Origin: Talaromyces rugulosus
Taxonomy: Eukaryota > Ascomycota > Eurotiomycetes > Eurotiales > Trichocomaceae
NCBI RefSeq assembly: GCF_013368755.1
Contig: NC_049564.1
Location: forward strand, 1,248,001-1,312,000
DNA: 64,000 nucleotides
Direction: 5' to 3'
The position numbers and the translations under genes are program-made. Below, piece after piece: positions 19,180 through 32,344 of the stretch. Each line of letters begins with the position of its first letter. Positions within the stretch are counted from its first letter, which is position 1. The notes under the pieces were generated by a model that saw nothing but the letters and a program-made list of their open reading frames with translations, was not told where the DNA came from and searched no databases.

Positions 19180-22100
19180 ATGGAGGACAAGAACTACCAA
19201 CTAAGTGACCAGTCAAGCGATGTGGTCGATGACGCCGCCATCCGCCATGAGCCCATTACAGGCCCTGAATCGACGGCCGTGTCGACCCTGGCCAGCCATT
19301 CGCAGCTGAGCGTCGACGGCCACTGGGGCGAGAAGACCGAGGGCGACCCCGTCTCACGCCATGGCGCAATGGAGGATTTCGAGGAGATGCGGAGGGAGCT
19401 GACTCGGGTCAGTCTCCAGAGGACGCGCTCGCAAACATCGCGCCCGCTCAGTCGACTGCGGTCCGCCGTCTCACAGAAAAGTCGGCCGGCTGATGAGGAG
19501 GAAACCTACTCGGGATCGGGCGACACCCAAGCCGACTTTGATCTTGGAGAGTTTTTGATGGGCGGCACGCTCGAGCGGAGAACAACGGCTGGAGAACCGG
19601 CCAAGAAAGTGGGCGTGATATTCAAGGATTTAACGGTTAAGGGTGTGCAGGCATCGGCATCTTTTGTCAGGACCCTACCTGACGCCGTCATGGGCACCTT
19701 TGGCCCCGACTTGTACCGCATCATCCAGCACTTTATCCCGAGCCTGCGCATTGGCGGCGCACCCCCAACGAGAAATCTGATACACGACTTCACAGGTGTT
19801 GTTCGAGATGGTGAAATGGTCATGGTGCTTGGCCGCCCCGGTTCCGGCTGTTCAACTTTCCTCAAGACGATTGCCAACAATCGCGACGGCTATGCGGCCG
19901 TTCTAGGAGAGGTGAGCTACGGGGGCATTCCCGCTGAGGAGCAGCAGAAATATTTCCGTGGCGAGGTCATCTACAACCCCGAGGACGACCAGCATTTTGC
20001 TGCACTTACTGTCGAGCAGACCCTGAAATTCTCTCTCATGAACAAAACTAAGAAACGAGACCAATCGAGCGTCCCCATCATCGTCGACGCCTTGCTCAAG
20101 ATGTTCGGTATCAGTCATACAAGAAACACCCTGGTCGGGAACGAGTATGTCCGTGGTGTATCTGGAGGTGAGAGGAAGCGTGTCAGTATTGCTGAGACTT
20201 TGGCCACCAAGTCTACTGTAGTTTGCTGGGATAACTCGACGCGAGGCTTGGATGCCAGCACCGCTTTGGATTACGCCAAATCGTTGCGCATCATGACCGA
20301 TATCAGCCGACGAACCACCTTTGTCACCCTCTACCAAGCCAGTCAAGACATCTACGAGCTCATGGACAAGGTCATTGTGATTGACCAAGGCAGGATGTTG
20401 TACCAGGGGCCTTCTTTGGAAGCTAAGAAGTACTTTACTGATCTCGGATTCTACTGCCCGTCTCAATGGACCACCGCCGATTTCCTAACTTCGCTGTGTG
20501 ATCCCAATGCCCGTCAATTCCAACCGGGCAAAGAAGCATCAACCCCCAAGACTGCCGAGGAGTTAGAAGCCATTTTCCGGAAGAGCGACACCTACAAACG
20601 TATTCTCGAAGACGTGACTGATTACGAGCAACGGTTGAAAGAGACCGAGTGCTCGGACACCAAGCGATTCCAGCAAACAGTCGGCCAATCGAAGAGTAAG
20701 ACTGTTTCAAGGAAGTCACCATACACAGTCTCGATTCCTAAGCAGGTCGCTGCTTGTGTTAGGCGAGAGGTGTGGCTCCTACTCGGAGACAAGACATCCT
20801 TGTACACTAAATTTTTTATCCTCATCGCCAACGCCCTGATTGTCAGCTCGCTTTTCTACGGCGAATCTCTTGATACTAGCGGTGCCTTTACGAGAGGCTC
20901 TGCTATTTTCTTCTCTGTTCTTTTCCTGGGCTGGCTCCAATTGACCGAGCTGATGCCCGCTGTTTCTGGCCGCACGATGATCCAACGACACAAGGAATAC
21001 GCTTTTTACCGTCCATCAGCGGTGTCTATCGCTCGAGTCGTCGTCGACTTCCCGCTCATCTTCACCATGGTGTCATTTTTCACTATCATCGTGTACTTTA
21101 TGTGCGGGCTCGATGTGGATGTCTCCAAGTTTTTCATTTACTTCCTGTTTGTGTACACGACCACCATGTGCATCACATCAATGTACCGAATGTTTGCGGC
21201 TCTGTCGCCAACCATTGATGATGCAGTCCGCTTCAGTGGAATTGCCTTGAACTTGCTGCTCATCTTCGTTGGATACGTCATCCCAAAGCCCACACTGATC
21301 AACTCGTCAATCTGGTTCGGCTGGCTATTCTACGTCAACCCCATCTCATATGCCTACGAAGCCGTTCTAGCCAATGAATTCTCCAACCGCATGATGGACT
21401 GTGCTCCATCTATGCTTGTTCCTCTATCTGGCCCTGGCATTGACTCGAACTACCAAAGTTGTTCTTTGACGGGCTCTCAGCTTAACGAGAAGAGCGTTTC
21501 GGGTGCCGCATATCTCGAGACATCCTTTGGGTTTACTCGGGGTCACCTTTGGCGAAACTTTGGCGTTGTCATTGCCTTTACCGTGCTTTATATCCTGGTC
21601 ACTATCATTGCGAACGAAATGATGAGCTTCACTGGCGGTGGTGGCGGTGCTCTTGTGTTCAAGAAGTCGAAACGCACTAAGCAAATCGCTCAAGCCGAGA
21701 CAAAGAATGGTGATGAGGAGGGTGCTAAAACCGAGGCAGACTTGCCTCCCAGCACATCTTCTGGAAGCGAAGAACCCATCGGTTCTCTTTCGACCAGCGA
21801 CCGTGTCTTCACCTGGAGCAATGTTGAATATACGGTACCTTACGGAAAGGGCGAGCGCAAGCTGCTGAATGGAGTTACTGGATACGCCAAACCTGGAGTC
21901 ATGACTGCTCTTATGGGTGCATCCGGTGCCGGAAAAACGACTTTACTCAACACTCTGGCACAACGACAATCGATGGGTGTCGTTAGCGGAGAGATGCTGG
22001 TCGATGGACGGGCCCTAGGCCCCGAGTTCCAACGTGAAACCGGTTTCTGTGAGCAGATGGATTTGCATGACGGAACAAGCACTATTCGCGAGGCATTGGA

Positions 22101-23827
22101 GTTTTCTGCAATTCTCAGACAGGATCGAAGCATTCCTCGACAGGAGAAGATTGACTATGTCAACCGTATTATCAATCTTCTCGAATTAGAAGAAATCCAA
22201 GACGCAATCATCTCTTCCCTAGGAGTCGAGCAGCGGAAGCGTGTCACTATTGGCGTCGAACTGGCCGCCCGGCCGAATCTGTTGCTTTTCTTGGACGAGC
22301 CTACTAGTGGTCTCGACAGCCAGGCAGCCTATTCAATTGTTCGCTTCTTACGCAGAATTTGCGATGCCGGTGGAGCTATTGTTTGTACCATCCATCAACC
22401 GTCGTCTATGTTGATCGAGCAGTTTGACTTGATCTTGGCTCTGAACCCCGGTGGTAATACCTTCTTCTTTGCGCCTCCCAGCTCTGTTGTCAAGTACTTC
22501 TCCGACCGAGGAGTCACCCCACCAGAGTCGAAGAATGTCGCCGAATTCATCCTTGAAACAGCCGCGAAACCTATGATCAGAGATGGCAAGAAAATTGACT
22601 GGAATGATGAGTGGCGCAATTCCGCCGAGAACGCAAATCTCAAGCAAGAAATCCAGAGGATCATAGATGAGCGAAGCAAGGTCCCTGCTCCGGAGTCTGG
22701 CAACCAAACTGAATATGCGGCCCCGGTCACGACTCAGACGTTTATGCTCACCAATCGTATGTTTAAGCAGTACTGGCGAGACCCGTCGTACTACTACTCT
22801 AGGATATTTGTCAGCGTTATTATTGGAATTTTCAACGGTTTTACTTTTTGGAAATTGGGTGTTACCGTGTCGTCTATGCAAGACCGGATGTTCTCTGTCT
22901 TCTTGATTATTCTGCTGCCGCCGATTATCATGAACAGTGTGCTGCCCAAATTCTACATGAACAGAGCACTGTGGGAAGCCCGTGAGTATCCCAGTCGTAT
23001 CTATGGCTGGATCGCCTTTAGCACTGCCAACGTCGTGTGTGAAATCCCAATTGCTGTCGTGACCTCTGTTATATACTTTGTCTTGTGGTACTACCCCGCC
23101 GGTCTCCCGACGGATTCGAGCTCTGCTGGTTATGTGTTCCTGATGAGCATGCTCTTCTACATGTTCCAGGCTAGCTGGGGGCAATGGATTTGTGCATTTG
23201 CGCCGTCGTTCACCGTCATTGCCAACGTGAGTGTTTTTCCCTTTTTCTACTATTTTCCCGCACTTAAACTAATCTACATTTCAGGTCCTGCCCTTTTTCT
23301 TCGTCATGTGCAACTTGTTCAACGGTATCGTCCGCCCATACAGCACCTACCCGGTATTTTGGAAATACTGGATGTACTACGTGAACCCAGTGACCTGGTG
23401 GCTCCGCGGTGTCCTATCCAGCATCCTCCCATCCGTCACGCACATCGAGTGCGCCGACAGTGAAATAACCTACTTCAACGCTCCCCCCGGCCAGACCTGC
23501 CAAGACTACGCTGGCGACAGCATCCTACAGGGCTACCTGACCAACGGCAGCGCAACATCCATCTGCGGCTACTGCCCTTACAAGGACGGGGCCGAGTACA
23601 TGCATACCCTCAACGTGCACGACGACGACAAGTGGAAGTGCTTTGGCATTTTCCTCGCCTTTGTGATTATCAACTGGGCCCTCATCTACTTCTTCATCTA
23701 CACCGTGCGCATCCGCGGTTGGTCCTTTGGCATGGGCTTTGTCTTTGGCTTGTTTGGCACGGCTATCAGCAGTGTCAAGTATGCTATAACTAGCCCGTTT
23801 TCGAGCAAGAAGGATGACACTGCTTGA
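19180..23827 (+). CDS. PDR/CDR-type ABC transporter (ABCG, full-size)
   Basis: Two exons (19180-23226, 23285-23827; intron 58 nt) give 1529 residues, normal for a fungal pleiotropic drug resistance pump of the plasma membrane. The order is NBD-TMD-NBD-TMD. NBD1 has the degenerate Walker A GRPGSGCS near residue 218, signature VSGGERKRVSIAE and WDNSTRGLDAS. NBD2 has a canonical Walker A GASGAGKTT near residue 913, the degenerate signature LGVEQRKRVTIG and FLDEPTSGLDS. This pairing of one canonical and one degenerate site is typical of PDR pumps. The C-terminal exon has the large extracellular loop with paired cysteines (TCQDYAGDSIL, SICGYCPYKDG). It exports hydrophobic drugs or toxins using ATP and could protect against the compound handled by the neighbouring cluster. 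Confidence 0.96.
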
Positions 23828-24229
23828 TCCTTTACGGTTATTTTAACTAGCCTTCTTTTTTTTTTTTTTTTACGTCTTCATTGCATTAAATCATCGTTCT
23901 TTGCGTGTTTATTTTTGTGTACATCGCATTTCCGGATCAGCGATTTGTTACTTTCATTTCTTGTTATTCTCTTTTTGGATGTTCATTTCTCCTTGGAAAA
24001 AAGCTTGTTCTGTACATAGATTGAAGATTGAAGATGCATAGATACAGCCTCAGGGCTGGTCTGGTCAAGGAAGAGAAGATTCCCTTGATTTGAAAGGGGG
24101 GAGGGGAAAAAGACAAGAAAGAAAGAAGAAAAAAATAGAATAATAATTAGGAATAATCAATTTACCAAAATCTTAATATTATACAATGTTCATGATCATA
24201 TTTTCTGAATATAGTAAAGTAGTTTTATC
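23828..24229. other. convergent intergenic, no feature seen
   Basis: 402 bp between the ABC transporter and Tdp1 stops. It contains homopolymeric T and purine-rich runs only. Confidence 0.6.
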
Positions 24230-26740
24230 TTACCACGCACCATACCAGGGTTTTCGATCATGCTCTGCAGCAAACGACGGCGCAGGGATACGCATTGGCA
24301 CGGGGACGACACCAGAACCAAAGATGCGCGCCATATCTCCGTTGTTGTCCACTTTTTCAGTGTCTTCTTCCTTTTCTGTCGAGTCTTCTTGGATGACTGG
24401 CACGATAACGCCGCATTCCCAGTTCCGACAGTTTAATTTTGGTTCCTTTGTACCGCGGTCTTGGACGAGTCGGCCCCTGGAAGCCGAGGTTTAGGCTTGA
24501 TAATTAATATATGGGATAGGTAATCAAAACGTACCATGCACTTTCCGATAAGTTTGCACTGCCAACATACGCCCAAGCTGCGCATGTAGATCCATCAGAG
24601 AGCTTGATCGGAGTTTCAGGACGAGCAAAGAGCATCTAGACAGGCACAGAGTGTCAGCAGGAATCACTAGAGATGATTTTTGGGGCCTACCTTGTTATGC
24701 ATCAAAACCCCATCCCTTTGACTAATACAGTCATGCAAAACATGCTTCGGAAATTTCGGCCCATTGAACCATTTCTCTTGAAAGCAAATAGTCCCCGCAC
24801 ACTGCGGACCGCCGCGTGACTGGTTGACTATCTCCTGAGATGGGTAGTAAACGCGAAACCGGTCTTTCCAGTCTGAGCCTGCTGTCTTTTGAACGACGGT
24901 GGGAGGATCAGCTCGGGTTTTGGCGGGGAAGGATTTGTTTGTTCGGAGGGTGTATTCGATTAGGCCGTCGTCACCTGTTTTGAATTAGACAAATTTTTGG
25001 GGGGTTGCTTTTAAAGTGGGTTTTACCTTGAGCAGACAAGTATATTGACCGCAAGAACTCATCGGTTAGAGAGCCAAGGGAGGATGTCTTTGGTCATTCA
25101 TTAGGCTTGCGTAAGAACTAAACGTTTGTAACAGGATACGTACGACAAAATCAACATTGATTGGTGAGTGTGCTCTTAGGCCGAGAGCGTTCACAGCTGT
25201 CCCCAGGCCACAATACCCTGTCCTCCGCCAGGTGTCACCAGAGTGAGACCCCCCACTATTAAACCATTAGCCGCGGGTCAGTAGAAGTAATAGTAAACAC
25301 TCACATGGTGTGGACAAATGCGTAGCGAGCTGTTTCTGCAAAGTCAAAGTTAGACAGCTTGTCGATTAGGTTTTGGTGCAGTGTGCTAGCTTTGAGGAAA
25401 TAGACGAGGTCTTCGTAGAAAGCTGTCTGCGAAGTTTCGCTATGTGTTTCTAGCTTTTTTGGTAGATCTATGAGGAAGGTGGTCTGTAGATGATAGTCAG
25501 AATCTAAGATATATCGATATACTGGGGCTTTCTCCTTACGTTTTCCATGACTCCACCCGTTTCTCCCCAGTCATAAGGAACCAAGTTGGCACTCGGGATG
25601 ACAATTCTTAGGTAGTTTGGATGGAACAAGAGCATGAGCTTTGAATGCATACAGTTAACTTGCCCGTCCATTGGGGGGAAGCATAACCGTATACGGGACA
25701 TGCCAGCCGTGTCTGCTTCGTACTGGTGTTTCTAAAATGATATATTAACACAGATTTTACCCGATATAGCTAGTAAAACTTACTGTCATTTCATCTTTTG
25801 CTTGCATCATCAGCATTAACCTTGTTTTGCTCGTCTGGAACTTTGCGAACAGCCATTCAATGTCAAACTGAAAGGCACTTAGAACAGCCAGCTCGAGGTC
25901 TGAGCATTGCAAGACCTCCTCGATTTTTATATCATCTCCCTTTCGTGGACAGCCAAATACCCAAGTTTTCTTTACGGTACCCTTGGGAAACTGAATAGAC
26001 GGTGTAGAAGATGGTGAAGTGGAAGGTACTTGCTTCTTTTCTCCATTAGTCGGTGTCGCTGGATTCATTTGAGAGCTCGATGGCTGCAGCGAAACTAATG
26101 GTTTTGTCGTCACATCTTCAGGAGACACAACGGTATATTTTGCGGCTTTCCGTTCCCGGCTCAAAGGCGGAGGCGAAATACTTTGCTCTGCTTTTCGCTT
26201 TGCGATACGCGCGAGTCGCTCTTGCTCTAATTTCTTGCGGTCGAGTCCTAGTATACTGAATGCGTTTGACGGTTGTTCGTTTTGTTTGTTTGTAATGGCA
26301 ATGGCTTGGATGGTTTCAGCCTCCCCCGGAGTATCAGACGTCTCCTTTGGCTCTTCGGAAACCCTCGATTGCTGCATTGACAGAGCAATGGCTCTCTTAA
26401 GGTCGTCGTCTTCCTCTTCCTCCTCTTCATCGAGATTGATCATGTTATTCTTTTGACTTTGACGTTCATTGTCTGAGTCACCTGTCAGGTCGACAATATC
26501 TTCAGCAGTCTTTTGTTTACGGTCACTCGGACTGTGTTGTTGCTCTTGTATCGACAGTAACAAGGCAGCTGCAAGTTGCGGGTCGTCATCTTCATTAGAA
26601 GACATGTTGATGTTCGTTTTATTTCTTTTGAAAAAATTGTTTGCGAAGAATTGACAGACAGATACAGGCGATCTTCTGAGTGAGCGAAGAATGATAGGCG
26701 TGCCCAGGCGCGAGTAGCAGACGCAATGCACTAAGCTCAT
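24230..26740 (-). CDS. TDP1: tyrosyl-DNA phosphodiesterase 1 with SIM and UIM motifs
   Basis: Removes topoisomerase I peptides and other 3' adducts from DNA. Eight exons are read, 26740-25784, 25731-25540, 25483-25305, 25255-25144, 25087-25027, 24974-24691, 24635-24535 and 24476-24230. They give 665 residues from the ATG at 26605 or 710 from 26740. Both HxK motifs of the phospholipase-D fold are intact: MHSKLMLLF and, after a long insert, LMHNKMLFA with VGSANLSESAWG. The N-terminal region holds two ubiquitin-interaction-like helices (PQLAAALLLSIQEQ and LKRAIALSMQQS, the second after a Glu/Asp run) and a SUMO-interaction-like DIVDLTGD. The longer start adds 45 basic residues that resemble a mitochondrial presequence. 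Confidence 0.92.
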
Positions 26741-27272
26741 CTAAAGTCGACTGTCTGAGTAGGGGAAAAAATAACTCTGGGAGGTGTTTCCACCTGGGAA
26801 GGATGGTCTTTCAGCAACAGTCACTTGCAGCTGTGAGAACACAGGGCAGTCATCAACTGACGCGCGCAACTTGCTCTACAATCTCACATATTCAGCTCAA
26901 ACAACAAATAGAGCTAAAGTCATTACCCCCACAGGCGCGTCGAACAAGCAGAAATCAATCAAAAACAAACACATGCGCGATGATGAGAATCAAAAGACGA
27001 TAAACAATCAAAAGAGAAGTCGCGGTTACTAGTTAGCCCTGCAGGAAGCTAAATTAGCACTAACTGTATCCGGTTAGGAACTGTCTGGCTAGCTCCGCCG
27101 GCGGGGCCCGATAAGCGCAACCCCAAGCATTGCAGCGACGTCATTCTCATGCAAAGGATCGGGTGTTAAATATTTAGGGGGTGTATGCTTGTTTCTTAAA
27201 TAAAAATCTCTACAATTGATCTATGTATACATCTCTTATTCAAGTAGCAAGCCACAGCAACATATACAAATA
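26741..27272. other. divergent promoter region, Tdp1 / FAD oxidoreductase
   Basis: 532 bp between divergent starts. No clear binding-site repeat is seen. Confidence 0.5.
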
Positions 27273-28977
27273 ATGGCACCCAGCCAGAAAAAAAAGAGTG
27301 TCGCTATAATAGGCGGAGGCGCCGCTGGAATGGTTTGTGACACGAAAACTATTAACTCATAAGCTAACCAACAAGATAGTCCTGCGCTGCAACTCTAGCC
27401 CAACATCCAGACAAGTTTAGCGTGTCATTATTTGAAACATCAACGCATATTGGTGGCCAAGCAACCTCAATTGACATTGACGAGTCCAGATATGGGGCAC
27501 GCTGGCTGAACGACGGAGTACAAGGAGGCTCGGCAATCTTCCGCCATACCTTTGGTTTCTTCCGCAGATATGGATATGAGCCTCAAGAAGTCAAGCTGCA
27601 GGTATCCTTTGGCAAAGGAAGGGATAGTTTCTGGACCAATGTGTTTCCCAGCCCTTTGGTGGATGAGCTCTCGCAAGAAATCAAGAAATTGGGCCGAGTC
27701 TTGAACTGGATCAAGTACCTTCTTCCCATCCTTGGTCTCATACCGGCAAAACTGTTGTTGCACATGTTTCGGTTCAGCCGTGATTTCAGCAACAAAATGG
27801 TGCTGCCTCTGCTAGCCTTGTTTCTAGGCACTGGCAACCAGACTCCTAATGTACCCAGTGCCCTCCTCGAGCGTTTATTTGATGATCCAAATATGCGCTT
27901 GTGGGACTACGACCCTGACACGCTCCTCCCGAATTTACCTTCAATGTACACCTTTCCTAACCTGGGAAATTTTTACCGTGACTGGGCAAGTGATCTCCAG
28001 TCCAAGGGCGTCGAGTTCAGAATTTCATGTGAGGTAGAGGTCGTTGAGCGAGGAAGTACGGGAGTCCTCCTCCGGACAAAGAAAAAAGGCCAGCCTCCAC
28101 AGAATACATCCAATGTGCCTCATTTAATGCATGAAAGACCAGACGAAATAGAGCCAGAACATTTCGATGAGCTGGTATTATGTGTCCAAGCAGACGATGC
28201 TAAGAAGCTCCTCGGAAAGCATGCGACATGGAAAGAGAAATTCATTCTTGGAGGCGTACGCTTTTACAATGACATCACGGTCACTCATTCGGACTCGGAA
28301 TATTTTCAGAGCATATTCGAGAATAGATTTCAAAAGGCCTTGTGCGCCGATGCGACAACAACAAGCCGCAAAGACCAAATATCGTTTGCGACAAGCGAGC
28401 CTCAATGCCGGAAAGATGGCTGGGTTGGATTCCAACCGATGTATTTCGTTCATTCATTCCCATCGGACCCAGAAAAAATAGAGATGGGCTTCGATTGCAC
28501 CAATTACCAACATCAATTCCGGTCAAGTGTTGGTGAAGGCAACCCGCCACCAAAGCAAGACCAGCATGTTTTCCAGACAATATTCTTGAATGATCAGGAG
28601 AAGCATCTCTGGACGATTGATCAAATCAAAAAGGGCAAAATCATCGGCAAAAAATGGTGGCATCAATGGGGCCATCGTTGGTCTCATTATCTCCGTGTGG
28701 TACCTTTGATGATGTTCATCAACGGAAAAAACCATACTTTCTTTGGAGGAAGCTGGACGTTGGTTGTAAGTAACGATTTCTTGTGCGATTTTCCCCGGCT
28801 AATGACATTTAGAACATGCATGAAGTTGCATGCGTCTCTGGTATTGCCGCTGCCTATCGTCTAGGAGCCACTTACGACTCCAATGGATTCGGCGAGTTTG
28901 CGGAAGATTTCTTCTCCAAGTATCTTCTTCTTACCCATGGTGTCCGATACAAGCCCAACGAGCAGCAGCTGCGCTGA
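27273..28977 (+). CDS. FAD-dependent oxidoreductase (amine-oxidase-like, COG2907 type)
   Basis: Three exons (27273-27332, 27380-28765, 28813-28977) give 536 residues. The N-terminus is a dinucleotide-binding fold, VAIIGGGAAGMSCAATLA, followed about 20 residues on by LFETSTHIGGQATSIDI, the usual second FAD contact. The middle has a hydrophobic stretch (WIKYLLPILGLIPAKLLL), which may be membrane-associated. The C-terminus closes with FFGGSWTLV-NMHEVACVSGIAAAYRLG, the FAD-pyrophosphate contact of this superfamily. The substrate is not predictable; relatives include predicted NAD/FAD-binding proteins and flavin amine oxidases. It is convergent with an SDR only 66 bp away. Confidence 0.85.
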
Positions 28978-29043
28978 GCATGAGCATCACATTTGGTTGT
29001 ATCCTTAATATCATATATTCCTTATCAATCAAGCCGAATTTGG

Positions 29044-30217
29044 TCACTCCGCTTCTCGTTCTTCTTCGTCGTCACTTTTCTCCGTCATGGATCTCTTGTC
29101 TGCCGAATATTCGCCGCTAGGTGCGTTATCGTTAAGCGGAAAGCTCAGGTGCTTCCAGTCTTCAATCTCCTCGGTGATACATTTCAGCCTGTCTCGGATG
29201 CTGTCCACGGCGTAATATCCTAAAAGTAGTCGCAGGGGCGGAAACGAGCAGTGTCCTAACTGCCACACTAGCTCCGCAGCTTTGACTGCACTAACGGGTT
29301 GTTTATCTCCAAGCCAGAGCAGCATCCGCCTCGCATGTGCTGCTGGCGACGTACTAGTCTGATATGGCTCGCTCGTAGGTTTGATAAAGAAATGTCCGTA
29401 AGCTGGCAAGGGATTAACCAACGACGTGTTTTCCGGACTGCGAGGAGTCAACGGATTCACGACATCATCGCGTCGGATATGCCCGGGCTCAATCAATGTT
29501 CCTTTTATGTTGAAGCCGTCAACTTCATAAAGCATGCTTTCCATCAAGCCTTCCACTGCGTATTTCGATGCACAATATGGACCTAGACCGGGGACACCCA
29601 AAGTCCCCGAAGTCGAGCTGAAGATCACGTACCTCCCAGAACCCCGTTCGCGGAAATGCGGTAGTGACAGTTGGATGATGTTGAGTGTCCCCATGAAATT
29701 TGTCTCGAATTGATTGCGAATGTCGTAATCGTCTTGGTCCTCACAAGCGCCGATGACGCCATGCCCGGAACAATTGGCGATGATATCAATCCGACCAAAA
29801 TGCGAAATCGACTTCTCAATAACCTCACGCACCGTTTCTCTTGCTCGTACATCGCACAGCAGCCCCAGGCAATTCGCGTTTTCCGCCTGCATTTTCTGCA
29901 TTGATTCATAACTGTTTTCGAACGTGCGCCCGACGGCGACTACTAGATCATTGTGAAGGAGAGCGGCTTTTGCAAGTGAGAGGCCGATATGCCCTGTTGC
30001 TCCGAATATCTGTAAGTATCAATGTGTTAATTGGCGATCCGTCTGAGGATGGGCGGGGAGAAATTGCGAGGCTACTCACCAGCCAGACCAGTTGCTTGGG
30101 CGGGTTCTGCGGGCCGGGGGGATCGGTTGTCAAGGGAAGCTGCACCCGAGGATCCCGAGCTGCTGAGGATGGAGACAATGCATTGACATACAGTGGAGGG
30201 CTACCAAAGGCGTCCAT
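29044..30217 (-). CDS. short-chain dehydrogenase/reductase
   Basis: Two exons (30217-30080, 30009-29044; intron 70 nt) give 367 residues. The cofactor motif FGATGHIG forms across the exon junction, preceded by a Pro-rich leader of about 45 residues. ANCSGHG replaces the usual NNAG, and the catalytic Ser (FSSTSG) and YCASK follow, then LIEPGHIR. The tail is acidic (EKSDDEEEREAE). It is a complete classical SDR with unknown substrate; the altered NNAG (NCSG) is the only unusual residue set. Confidence 0.87.
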
Positions 30218-30446
30218 GGTGGTGGTGATTCTCAAGAAAGTGAGGGCGCAACGTTCTTCTAGTCGCGTTGCTCCGCAGAAGTGGGGACCTGGGGTAAGTT
30301 GTAACCTACGCTAAACCTTTCTAAGAGGCACTCTAGAAATCTTGCATGTTGTCGTAAGATCTGCAGGATTATGGAATATACAAAGCACATTAAATTCTTC
30401 GCGATCATAGTATGTGCTAGACCAGCGCTCGTTTATCATTGCATGT

Positions 30447-32344
30447 TCATGACCGTCCAATCTCTCTCCTTAAACGCCCTCCTGGGGTATCAGCCGAAGG
30501 ATCCGGCCAATTGCTCACGGCATCATCGACTTCTTCCAAAAACGTCGTGCTATTATGCATAGAAGTCGATCCCAAGACTACCCGGATTCCCGGAGAACTG
30601 GCATTGACTTGGGCTATCGTCTTAGCTTCTTCATACGTGGCGCCGCCCACCATGAAAACGATTATATCCTGGGGCTTGTCCCTTGTATGTCCACCACCTT
30701 CTAGAAAGGGATACTGCAATTCTTTCAGCCTGCCCTTGATGAGATTTTGCAAAGTCGCCTCTAGTCGCGGCGAGTGCTGTGTGTAGACATTCTCTACCCC
30801 CTTGAGTCCTTTGAATCGATCGCGGGCGCCGGATAAGAGCGAGGCTGATTCAAATAGGTCAGAAAAGCCTCCAGCCATTGGAGGCGCTTGAAGAGAATGG
30901 TAGTATGTTAGAAGCTTTGAGATAATATTGACTTGATGAGCGGGTACATTGCCCGCCGCGGTCAGGAGATCGAGCAAGACTGGTAGTGAGTTGTTTGGTT
31001 GTCTCTCGTAGCGAATGGCGTAGAGGGCTACCAGCTTGATTTTATTCTCGGGCGGGACTGTAGAAAGTTGAATGATTCTTTGGAGCGACTAGATGTTGTC
31101 AGTATCATTATACTTAAAGAACGTTAGAAAGAAGAAGAAGAAACTCACCCGTAGATCGCTAGAATGGTTTTCATTGCATGCCAGACTTTGCTCGAGTTCA
31201 CTAACATCCAACAAGTTGTCCTCCCCAACTCGGCGACTGAGCTCGGAAACAAGCGTCACATGCTTGCTGACATTGCCTGAAAGCTTGCGGAACTCTGGAT
31301 AGTCTTCGACGAACCGCTTCATGTCGGCGATTGATTCGATGCTCATAGTGCTCTGTGTTTTGACTTGATATTGCTCAACGTACTGTTTGATGTTTCCGCC
31401 CAAGTCTCCGAAGTTTTGGTACATGTTCTTTTTGAAAAAAGGATCCTGATCCTGGGAAAGAACGATTTCCTGCAGTTCCGGTCGAATGTCAGGCACATCA
31501 TGCAGATTGACACGTCCGTTATGAATGCCAATGAATTCGTGTACCATGGCTTGATACGTCCATTGGGTCAGAAGCGGAGTTATAGGGTCATCCCGTCGGT
31601 CCAGGATCAAGAGAATAGGTGGAGTGTCGCTCTTTCTAAAGTTGAATAGCTGCTCTTCTTGGGTAAGCTGATATCGAACTTCGGTAGCCAGTTTCTTGGC
31701 CATCAGGCTATTCTTCTCGTATCTAATCAACGGGTTCTTCTTCAACGCAAGAAGCATAGCGATCACGCCGTCTGTAGTCCGTCGCAGTGCGTCCGCATTC
31801 CACGTATCAGGACTATTGCTCCATATCCGATGTAAGGGAAACCCTAGGTTGAGGGAGCACAGGTCTGGGTTGATCACAATGAAGTCGGCGAACTGCTCCT
31901 GGACCACATGGACGACTTCATGATCATCTGCCTCGGCGAGTCTCTCCAGCGACGACTTTCTGATGATATTACTAAAGTAAAGATTGTATTCACCGTACTT
32001 TGGTTCTCGGAGTTCATCGATGAGCAGCTGGATGGATTCTGGTGAGGGGCGTATGAAACACAGGCAACGAAGATGGCGCATCTTCTCGCGGGATGGGTTA
32101 TCCAGTCGGTCGACAAGGTACACTTCATGGTTGAGGAGGGCGGACTGGGTAATGGCGGTAGAAACGATGGAAACCTGGGCCAGCAGTCAGCGCATTCATC
32201 CACGGCGGGACAGCTCGTGATGCCCACTGTCTCACTATCAACAAGGAGGATCTTCATCTTAGCGGACGCCGAGCCTGCTGAGGCGGCGTCGCCGACAGTC
32301 ACCATCCGGGAGAGATACCCGGACACGGCTGCGACGACATCCAT
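30447..32344 (-). CDS. VPS45: Sec1/Munc18-family protein Vps45
   Basis: Three exons (32344-32228, 32174-31149, 31088-30447) give 594 residues, normal for the family. It binds the syntaxin Tlg2/Pep12-type SNAREs and promotes fusion of Golgi-derived vesicles with endosomes and vacuoles. Landmarks include MKILLVDSETVSIVSTAITQSALL at the N-terminus, VYLVDRLDN, NLYFSNIIRKSSLERLAE, LDRRDDPITPLLTQWTYQAMVHE, and the C-terminal DIIVFMVGGATYEEA with SSPGIRVVLGSTSMHNS. An N-terminal stretch (DVVAAVSGYLSRM) precedes it, as in other Vps45 proteins. It is divergent from the MBOAT gene. Confidence 0.95.

Noticed and set aside
21640..22340. Degenerate signature LGVEQRKRVTIG in NBD2 and Walker A with Cys in NBD1 of the ABC pump
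   Set aside because: This asymmetry is the normal state of PDR-type transporters.
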